NCBI GenBank assembly: GCA_037179385.1
Contig: CM074193.1
Location: 39,278,846 to 39,342,845 of the forward strand
Reading direction: 5' to 3'
DNA: 64,000 bases
Source: Holothuria scabra
Taxonomy: Eukaryota > Echinodermata > Holothuroidea > Aspidochirotida > Holothuriidae
The position numbers were made by a program, and so were the translations under genes. The notes under the pieces are model-generated. The model saw nothing but the letters and a program-made list of their open reading frames with translations. It was not told the DNA's origin and did not search any database. Every line of letters starts with the position of its first letter. Within the stretch, counting starts at the first letter, position 1. Positions 10,272 to 19,204 of the stretch are shown piece after piece.

Positions 10272-10414
10272 CACATGGGGCACTACAGTAGTCTAATTTA
10301 GTGTGCAAGTCAAAGGGAATTATGATTAGTAGCCCGCTACCTTCTTGAGTTTTCGGATTTTATAAGATGTGGCGCCTAAAATGAAGATAATGAAAAAAAA
10401 ACAAAAAAAAAACA

Positions 10415-10444
10415 AGAGATTAAAGCGAAGCTTTCAAAATCTCT
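10415..10444 (+). other. Hairpin after the A-rich tract of each unit
   Basis: agagatt...aatctct encloses an inner aagc-gaa-gctt stem, immediately after the variable-length A tract at 10392-10413. The inner part is deleted (15 nt) in all RT-A-bearing units (for example 35777-35791). The A tract varies from about 8 to 21 bases between units. Confidence 0.6.
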
Positions 10445-10843
10445 GGCTGGTTACGCAAACAAACCGAGGTAACTGTAGCTTGGCTCAATGTTTCTCTTAT
10501 ACATTTGTCGAGGTTTATTCCATTTAATTACTGAAACATTTTCTGGGATCTTGTCTCAGGTCTTCCTGATATGCATTATAGAGATTGTCTCATTATTTAT
10601 TAGGGTATATCGTACTGTTTACTCATTTTTGTAATGATAGCAAGAAAGTCGTTCTCTAAAGGTGCTACCAACTTTTTTAATAAATTTTAAAATGTAATTT
10701 TAAACGACGGGTAACTTTGAGAACGACACAACATTTACAATTACTAGAATTAAAATAATCATCCCTATCAGTGTAATTGATCAGGCCACTTCGTGCAGGG
10801 CTGCAAAGTTTGGGACAAGGTCCATTTTGCGGCGAACGTAAGT

Positions 10844-11245
10844 ATACTTACAGAAGCTTGATTACGGATATCACGAAGACGTGTAGTTTTCTTTCTCGGC
10901 TAAGATCATGTGTAGCCTCTGTTCTTTTCATCCAGTCAAGAATGGAGCCATGCATGGCAGACCAGTAATGTAAATGGTCCGAAGGCCTTGAGGCTGGTCC
11001 AGTGTTGTCCTTTAGTGGACGTATAGCTTCTTCGGGAAGCAGTATCAAGTTTGGTTTCGCCGAACGGCCCTTTGCCAGAAGGTAGAAAGGACTTTGGAAA
11101 ACGTATTTTCCTTTGGTTTCGCTGAACGACACCTTGCCACGTAGAGGGTCGGGAAGACTTTAGAAATAGCTTCCCAGCCGTTTGCCCGAGATCACGTGTA
11201 GTATCTGTTTTTATCAAGTCTAGAATGGAGTCTTACACGGCAAAC
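10844..11245 (+). repeat. Composite SINE with joined U1 and U2 snRNA heads (unit U1)
   Basis: 10844-10890 resembles the 5' end of U1 snRNA: it opens with atacttac (the 5'-splice-site-pairing sequence), and further on has gat-ac-at, then atcacgaag exactly, then gtg...gttttc in the U1 order. It is followed directly by a U2 5'-end copy (10891-10926: ctcgg, an eight-base deletion of ccttttgg, then ctaagatcatgtgtag and ctgttctt). Next comes the SINE body with an internal partial duplication (ggtttcgc-gaacg twice, 11056-11080 and 11117-11130). A second U2-like head follows at 11188-11216 (gagatcacgtgtagtatctg) with a short body remnant. Neither snRNA is complete; Sm sites and 3' stems are missing. 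Confidence 0.75.
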
Positions 11246-12639
11246 TAAATTTCAGTTATTTATTTTTTCGGCTCAAGAAAGAACTATAAAAAACAGGACT
11301 TGGACTGTTCGAAATTCATTTGTAAGCTGTTTAAATTATAATTATTTTATTTTACTTTAGGTACACTTTAATTGATCGAATGTAGGCTACTGTCAGTACT
11401 ACCACTTTTCGGGCGAATGTTTTAAAGCATTTAGACATATACATGACATGTACCCCTATCCCCGTGTGCCCGTCATCTTACAATTGAAAGCGTCCCGAAT
11501 TTATTTGTTATTTTTATTTATTTTTGGCCGGATAGTGGCACTTTTGCTTGAATATTCTACCATTTCGTGTAAAGTGCGGCGCGCAAAACTATGCCGTGGG
11601 ACTGACATTGTTTTTACATAGATTTCCCTAAAGTGGAGCAAATTTTAATATTCTTCTCTCTTGCTAGAAAATTTGCCATGCCGAACATGGTTGTATCTGA
11701 TTTTCCTACAAAATGTGTCCTAAAATGTTTTCAATTCAAACTGGGGTCGTTCTCGTCTTTTTCTCTTATCGTGCTACTGGTAGCTGACCATGGTCTAACT
11801 CCAATACTCTTGCCCGCGAAAATGTTTACTGACAGAGAAAGTGCCTTAAAATGTTTATGGGATGTCGTTTCTGACTGTATTACTTACGAAATATGTTCAT
11901 TTTTGCATTTGGATTTTATAGACAATGAGTTGAAATACAGACTGTGCAAAATTCAAGCCAATTTGATCAATTTTAGTGTCATTTCTTTTTTCATTGTATT
12001 ACTCCGCTCTGTGAAATGCCGTTTTTGAGTAGCTTTTACGGCCTAAAACACATAGGCCTACTTATCATTCAAGGCTCTGTAGCTCAAAATTTCAATGGTC
12101 ATGTTAAGGAAATTTGAACATGCCATGAAAGCTCAGATTGTGAGCTTCGATCAGAGGGTTGGCATGCCCTGGTTGAAAACTTCTGCTGGGAGCAGGGTTC
12201 TTTTTAAAACGTACATGGAAACAGGCACGTTGTTACAAATAGAAAACTCAAACCGGCCGGACCAAAACACAAATGCTAACTCTAATACACACTCAAACAT
12301 GGAACAAAAAGGTTTGTCACAAAATAGACGCACCAACTCCACTCAAACAACCCGTCAAATCACCCCACGACCGCTTTCAACACCAACCACCGCACGACAT
12401 ACACCGCCATGACAACAAAAACCAAGAACATTCCACATCACGCCCAAAGAGGCCACCCCACCCGCGAAGGCAACAGCTTGCCCCAAACAACAACACGCCC
12501 AAAGGCACCAACGCGCTCGAAGGCAACAACACTTAAAAAGCACAGGGCAAATATACAGGTACACTTTTCCCAAGGGTGCCCCGGGGAAGTTGGGGCAACT
12601 GATAACCTCATTATTCCCACATTTAAAGAAACTGGAGCT

Positions 12640-12832
12640 ACGGGGCCTTTTTCTTAAGTTCTCCCGACCCTCTGGCAAAGGGCTGTTTGGCGAAACCAGA
12701 CTTGAAACTTCTTCCCAGAAGAATCTATTGCGTCCATTTAAGGACAACACTTAACAACCAAACTGACGGCTTTCAAACCATTTTCATCATTGGTCTGTCA
12801 TGTGCGGCTCCATTCTAGACGGGATGAAAAGG
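12640..12832 (-). repeat. SINE-like monomer M3 (unit U1)
   Basis: On the minus strand, cttttcatcccgtctagaat leads into the body shared with 10891-11168, so the unit carries an imperfect inverted repeat with arms about 1.5 kb apart. The U2 core is truncated away. The other full units carry it at the equivalent offset. Confidence 0.65.
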
Positions 12833-12843
12833 AGCTAGGGGAC

Positions 12844-12980
12844 ATTTTTCAAAAGTCCCCCCGACTCTCTGGCAAACAAGTCAGGGGTGAAAACAATACT
12901 CCCGAAAGAGGCTACGCCCCCAACTAACAACTCAACGACCTGACGTGCAGAGCCTCGTTCTAGACTGGCTGAATAGAACG
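12844..12980 (-). repeat. SINE-like monomer M2 (unit U1)
   Basis: On the minus strand it runs from ccgttctattcagccagtct through gcacgtcagg and cgggagtattgttttc to gccagagagtcggggggact and a short A run. The start ttctattcag resembles the U2 ctgttcttatcag, so it is probably a truncated member of the same SINE group. Confidence 0.55.
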
Positions 12981-13035
12981 GCCTCCCCCAGCTACCATCC
13001 TTTACATTTTGGTGATTGCTGTGCTCATGCATATG

Positions 13036-13210
13036 GCTTTTTTCTAAAAGTCCCCACGACTCTCTGGCGAAGAGCCAAGGGGCGAAAACCAAACGATTAC
13101 TCCCGGAGGAGTTCTGCTCCCTTAAGGAGCTTAACGTCCCAAATGGACAAGTACGCCCTCAAAAGGGCAAACACTGAGTGGTCCTGCTCTAGACTGGCTG
13201 AATAGAACAG
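13036..13210 (-). repeat. SINE-like monomer M1 (unit U1)
   Basis: On the minus strand it runs from ctgttctattcagccagtct through ggaccactcagtgtttgcc and actcctccgggagtaatcg to gccagagagtcgtggggact and a six-base A tail. It is present in U1-U4 and missing in every later unit; its loss accounts for the 2.97 to 2.75 kb length change. Confidence 0.6.
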
Positions 13211-13264
13211 AAGCCACAACCTGGATGCAGTTTAACGTCATGCCCAGTGCACATGGCACACTGA

Positions 13265-16230
13265 AGTAGTCTAATTTAGTGTGCAAGTCAATGGGAATTA
13301 TTATTAGTAGCCCGCTACCTTCTTGAGTTTTCGGATTTTATAAGATGTGGCGCCTAAAATGAAGATAATGAAAAAAAAAAAAGAGATTAAAGCGAAGCTT
13401 TCAAAATCTCTGGCTGGTTACGCAAACAAACCGAGGTAACTGTAGCTTGGCTCAATGTTTCTCTTATACATTTGTCGAGGTTTATTCCATTTAATTACTG
13501 AAACATTTTCTGGGATCTTGTCTCAGGTCTTCCTGATATGCATTATAGAGATTGTCTCATTATTTATTAGGGTATATCGTACTGTTTACTCATTTTTGTA
13601 ATGATAGCAAGAAAGTCGTTCTCTAAAGGTGCTACCAACTTTTTTAATAAATTTTAAAATGTAATTTTAAACGACGGGTAACTTTGAGAACGACACAACA
13701 TTTACAATTACTAGAATTAAAATAATCATCCCTATCAGTGTAATTGATCAGGCCACTTCGTGCAGGGCTGCAAAGTTTGGGACAAGGTCCATTTTGCGGC
13801 GAACGTAAGTATACTTACAGAAGCTTGATTACGGATATCACGAAGACGTGTAGTTTTCTTTCTCGGCTAAGATCATGTGTAGCCTCTGTTCTTTTCATCC
13901 AGTCAAGAATGGAGCCATGCATGGCAGACCAGTAATGTAAATGGTCCGAAGGCCTTGAGGTTGGTCCAGTGTTGTCCTTTAGTGGACGTATAGCTTCTTC
14001 GGGAAGCAGTATCAAGTTTGGTTTCGCCGAACGGCCCTTTGCCAGAAGGTAGAAAGGACTTTGGAAAACGTATTTTCCTTTGGTTTCGCTGAACGACACC
14101 TTGCCACGTAGAGGGTCGGGAAGACTTTAGAAATAGCTTCCCAGCCGTTTGCCCGAGATCACGTGTAGTATCTGTTTTTATCAAGTCTAGAATGGAGTCT
14201 TACATGGCAAACTAAATTTCAGTTATTTATTTTTCGGCTCAAGAAAGAACTATAAAAAACAGGACTTGGACTGTTCGAAATTCATTTGTAAGCTGTTTAA
14301 ATTATAATTATTTTATTTTACTTTAGGTACACTTTAATTGATCGAATGTAGGCTACTGTCAGTACTACCACTTTTCGGGCGAATGTTTTAAAGCATTTAG
14401 ACATATACATGACATGTACCCCTATCCCCGTGTGCCCGTCATCTTACAATTGAAAGCGTCCCGAATTTATATGTTATTTTTATTTATTTTTGGCCGGATA
14501 GTGGCACTTTTGCTTGAATATTCTACCATTTCGTGTAAAGTGCGGCGCGCAAAACTATGCCGTGGGACTGACATTGTTTTTACATAGATTTCCCTAAAGT
14601 GGAGCAAATTTTAATATTCTTCTCTCTTGCTAGAAAATTTGCCATGCCGAACATGGTTGTATCTGATTTTCCTACAAAATGTGTCCTAAAATGTTTTCAA
14701 TTCAAACTGGGGTCGTTCTCGTCTTTTTCTCTTATCGTGCTACTGGTAGCTGACCATGGTCTAACTCCAATGCTCTTGCCCGCGAAAATGTTTACTGACA
14801 GAGAAAGTGCCTTAAAATGTTTATGGGATGTCGTTTCTGACTGTATTACTTACGAAATACGTTCATTTTTGCATTTGGATTTTATAGACAATGAGTTGAA
14901 ATACAGACTGTGCAAAATTCAAGCCAATTTGATCAATTTTAGTGTCATTTCTTTTTTCATTGTATTACTCCGCTCTGTGAAATGCCGTTTTTGAGTAGCT
15001 TTTATGGCCTAAAACACATAGGCCTACTTATCATTCAAGGCTCTGTAGCTCAAAATTTCAATGGTCATGTTAAGGAAATTTGAACATGCCATGAAAGCTC
15101 AGATTGTGAGCTTCGATCAGAGGGTTGGCATGCCCTGGTTGAAAACTTCTGCTGGGAGCAGGGTTCTTTTTAAAACGTACATGGAAACAGGCACGTTGTT
15201 ACAAATAGAAAACTCAAACCGGCCGGACCAAAACACAAATGCTAACTCTAATACACACTCAAACATGGAACAAAAAGGTTTGTCACAAAATAGACGCACC
15301 AACTCCACTCAAACAACCCGTCAAATCACCCCACGACCGCTTTCAACACCAACCACCGCACGACATACACCGCCATGACAACAAAAACCAAGAACATTCC
15401 ACATCACGCCCAAAGAGGCCACCCCACCCGCGAAGGCAACAGCTTGCCCCAAACAACAACACGCCCAAAGGCACCAACGCGCTCGAAGGCAACAACACTT
15501 AAAAAGCACAGGGCAAATATACAGGTACACTTTTCCCAAGGGTGCCCCGGGGAAGTTGGGGCAACTGATAACCTCATTATTCCCACATTTAAAGAAACTG
15601 GAGCTACGGGGCCTTTTTCTTAAGTTCTCCCGACCCTCTGGCAAAGGGCTGTTTGGCGAAACCAGACTTGAAACTTCTTCCCAGAAGAATCTATTGCGTC
15701 CATTTAAGGACAACACTTAACAACCAAACTGACGGCTTTCAAACCATTTTCATCATTGGTCTGTCATGTGCGGCTCCATTCTAGACGGGATGAAAAGGAG
15801 CTAGGGGACATTTTTCAAAAGTCCCCCCGACTCTCTGGCAAACAAGTCAGGGGTGAAAACAATACTCCCGAAAGAGGCTACGCCCCCAACTAACAACTCA
15901 ACGACCTGACGTGCAGAGCCTCGTTCTAGACTGGCTGAATAGAACGGCCTCCCCCAGCTACCATCCTTTACATTTTGGTGATTGCTGTGCTCATGCATAT
16001 GGCTTTTTTCTAAAAGTCCCCACGACTCTCTGGCGAAGAGCCAAGGGGCGAAAACCAAACGATTACTCCCGGAGGAGTTCTGCTCCCTTAAGGAGCTTAA
16101 CGTCCCAAATGGACAAGTACGCCCTCAAAAGGGCAAACACTGAGTGGTCCTGCTCTAGACTGGCTGAATAGAACAGAAGCCACAACCTGGATGCAGTTTA
16201 ACGTCATGCCCAGTGCACATGGCACACTGA
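13265..16230. repeat. Array unit U2 (2,966 bp, type B)
   Basis: Type-B markers: ggttggtcc, cttacatggc, tttatatgtt, ccaatgctc and aaatacgttc. It contains monomer M1. The A tract is followed directly by gagatt, without the caa seen in U1. Confidence 0.9.
13811..14212 (+). repeat. U1/U2-headed composite SINE (unit U2)
   Basis: U1-like 13811-13857, U2-like 13858-13893, second U2-like head 14155-14183. Identical to the unit U1 copy over the heads. Confidence 0.7.
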
Positions 16231-19204
16231 AGTAGTCTAATTTAGTGTGCAAGTCAATGGGAATTATTATTAGTAGCCCGCTACCTTCTTGAGTTTTCGG
16301 ATTTTATAAGATGTGGCGCCTAAAATGAAGATAATGAAAAAAAAAAAAAAAAAAAGAGATTAAAGCGAAGCTTTCAAAATCTCTGGCTGGTTACGCAAAC
16401 AAACCGAGGTAACTGTAGCTTGGCTCAATGTTTCTCTTATACATTTGTCGAGGTTTATTCCATTTAATTACTGAAACATTTTCTGGGATCTTGTCTCAGG
16501 TCTTCCTGATATGCATTATAGAGATTGTCTCATTATTTATTAGGGTATATCGTACTGTTTACTCATTTTTGTAATGATAGCAAGAAAGTCGTTCTCTAAA
16601 GGTGCTACCAACTTTTTTAATAAATTTTAAAATGTAATTTTAAACGACGGGTAACTTTGAGAACGACACAACATTTACAATTACTAGAATTAAAATAATC
16701 ATCCCTATCAGTGTAATTGATCAGGCCACTTCGTGCAGGGCTGCAAAGTTTGGGACAAGGTCCATTTTGCGGCGAACGTAAGTATACTTACAGAAGCTTG
16801 ATTACGGATATCACGAAGACGTGTAGTTTTCTTTCTCGGCTAAGATCATGTGTAGCCTCTGTTCTTTTCATCCAGTCAAGAATGGAGCCATGCATGGCAG
16901 ACCAGTAATGTAAATGGTCCGAAGGCCTTGAGGCTGGTCCAGTGTTGTCCTTTAGTGGACGTATAGCTTCTTCGGGAAGCAGTATCAAGTTTGGTTTCGC
17001 CGAACGGCCCTTTGCCAGAAGGTAGAAAGGACTTTGGAAAACGTATTTTCCTTTGGTTTCGCTGAACGACACCTTGCCACGTAGAGGGTCGGGAAGACTT
17101 TAGAAATAGCTTCCCAGCCGTTTGCCCGAGATCACGTGTAGTATCTGTTTTTATCAAGTCTAGAATGGAGTCTTACACGGCAAACTAAATTTCAGTTATT
17201 TATTTTTCGGCTCAAGAAAGAACTATAAAAAACAGGACTTGGACTGTTCGAAATTCATTTGTAAGCTGTTTAAATTATAATTATTTTATTTTACTTTAGG
17301 TACACTTTAATTGATCGAATGTAGGCTACTGTCAGTACTACCACTTTTCGGGCGAATGTTTTAAAGCATTTAGACATATACATGACATGTACCCCTATCC
17401 CCGTGTGCCCGTCATCTTACAATTGAAAGCGTCCCGAATTTATTTGTTATTTTTATTTATTTTTGGCCGGATAGTGGCACTTTTGCTTGAATATTCTACC
17501 ATTTCGTGTAAAGTGCGGCGCGCAAAACTATGCCGTGGGACTGACATTGTTTTTACATAGATTTCCCTAAAGTGGAGCAAATTTTAATATTCTTCTCTCT
17601 TGCTAGAAAATTTGCCATGCCGAACATGGTTGTATCTGATTTTCCTACAAAATGTGTCCTAAAATGTTTTCAATTCAAACTGGGGTCGTTCTCGTCTTTT
17701 TCTCTTATCGTGCTACTGGTAGCTGACCATGGTCTAACTCCAATACTCTTGCCCGCGAAAATGTTTACTGACAGAGAAAGTGCCTTAAAATGTTTATGGG
17801 ATGTCGTTTCTGACTGTATTACTTACGAAATATGTTCATTTTTGCATTTGGATTTTATAGACAATGAGTTGAAATACAGACTGTGCAAAATTCAAGCCAA
17901 TTTGATCAATTTTAGTGTCATTTCTTTTTTCATTGTATTACTCCGCTCTGTGAAATGCCGTTTTTGAGTAGCTTTTACGGCCTAAAACACATAGGCCTAC
18001 TTATCATTCAAGGCTCTGTAGCTCAAAATTTCAATGGTCATGTTAAGGAAATTTGAACATGCCATGAAAGCTCAGATTGTGAGCTTCGATCAGAGGGTTG
18101 GCATGCCCTGGTTGAAAACTTCTGCTGGGAGCAGGGTTCTTTTTAAAACGTACATGGAAACAGGCACGTTGTTACAAATAGAAAACTCAAACCGGCCGGA
18201 CCAAAACACAAATGCTAACTCTAATACACACTCAAACATGGAACAAAAAGGTTTGTCACAAAATAGACGCACCAACTCCACTCAAACAACCCGTCAAATC
18301 ACCCCACGACCGCTTTCAACACCAACCACCGCACGACATACACCGCCATGACAACAAAAACCAAGAACATTCCACATCACGCCCAAAGAGGCCACCCCAC
18401 CCGCGAAGGCAACAGCTTGCCCCAAACAACAACACGCCCAAAGGCACCAACGCGCTCGAAGGCAACAACACTTAAAAAGCACAGGGCAAATATACAGGTA
18501 CACTTTTCCCAAGGGTGCCCCGGGGGAAGTTGGGGCAACTGATAACCTCATTATTCCCACATTTAAAGAAACTGGAGCTACGGGGCCTTTTTCTTAAGTT
18601 CTCCCGACCCTCTGGCAAAGGGCTGTTTGGCGAAACCAGACTTGAAACTTCTTCCCAGAAGAATCTATTGCGTCCATTTAAGGACAACACTTAACAACCA
18701 AACTGACGGCTTTCAAACCATTTTCATCATTGGTCTGTCATGTGCGGCTCCATTCTAGACGGGATGAAAAGGAGCTAGGGGACATTTTTCAAAAGTCCCC
18801 CCGACTCTCTGGCAAACAAGTCAGGGGTGAAAACAATACTCCCGAAAGAGGCTACGCCCCCAACTAACAACTCAACGACCTGACGTGCAGAGCCTCGTTC
18901 TAGACTGGCTGAATAGAACGGCCTCCCCCAGCTACCATCCTTTACATTTTGGTGATTGCTGTGCTCATGCATATGGCTTTTTTCTAAAAGTCCCCACGAC
19001 TCTCTGGCGAAGAGCCAAGGGGCGAAAACCAAACGATTACTCCCGGAGGAGTTCTGCTCCCTTAAGGAGCTTAACGTCCCAAATGGACAAGTACGCCCTC
19101 AAAAGGGCAAACACTGAGTGGTCCTGCTCTAGACTGGCTGAATAGAACAGAAGCCACAACCTGGATGCAGTTTAACGTCATGCCCAGTGCACATGGCACA
19201 CTGA
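16231..19204. repeat. Array unit U3 (2,974 bp, type A)
   Basis: It carries the type-A markers of U1 in its first two thirds. In the last third it has gccccgggggaag (five G), as does U4, where U1 and U2 have four G. It contains monomer M1. Confidence 0.9.
16784..17185 (+). repeat. U1/U2-headed composite SINE (unit U3)
   Basis: U1-like 16784-16830, U2-like 16831-16866, second U2-like head 17128-17156. Confidence 0.7.

Larger units (their letters stand above)
9188..10286. repeat. Unit 0: deleted, diverged array unit at the left array edge
   Basis: It starts with agtagtctaatttagtgtgc as do the array units, but at about 9242 it jumps from the unit start (gctaccttc) to cacgacatacaccgcc, deleting the ~2 kb that lies between these points in U1. 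It then continues to the SINE cluster and carries two M2-type monomers (about 9698-9818 and 9820-9990), where array units have one. It shares the variant caacagcacgcccc with the right flank (63290) rather than the array's caacagcttgcccc, so both flanks preserve an older version of the unit. Confidence 0.7.
10287..13264. repeat. Array unit U1 (2,978 bp, type A)
   Basis: Reference unit, from agtagtctaatttag to the next copy. Order: target-like start (10287-10345), A-rich tract and hairpin (10390-10444), AT-rich spacer, U1/U2-headed SINE (10844-11245), AT-rich middle with short open frames (about 11250-12100), CA-rich part (12240-12530), then three minus-strand SINE-like monomers: M3 (12640-12832), M2 (12844-12980), M1 (13036-13210). 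Type-A markers are ggctggtcc (10991), tacacggc, tttatttgtt, ccaatactc and aaatatgttc. No coding sequence is supported. Confidence 0.9.

Noticed and set aside
11633..12028. 131-codon open frame repeated in most units
   Set aside because: It opens with GTG, not ATG, in a eukaryotic genome. It has no recognisable domain, and units are too homogenised for sequence conservation to mean selection. It shortens or changes end in U5, U6 and U11 and is broken in other units (37118, 50103).
12095..12412. 105-codon open frame with an ATG, present in nearly all units
   Set aside because: The C-terminal half is a composition product of a CA-rich tract (Thr/Asn/Pro). The frame is broken in U5 (24070 region) and has a stop in the diverged copy near 6445. 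Its conservation is explained by array homogenisation.
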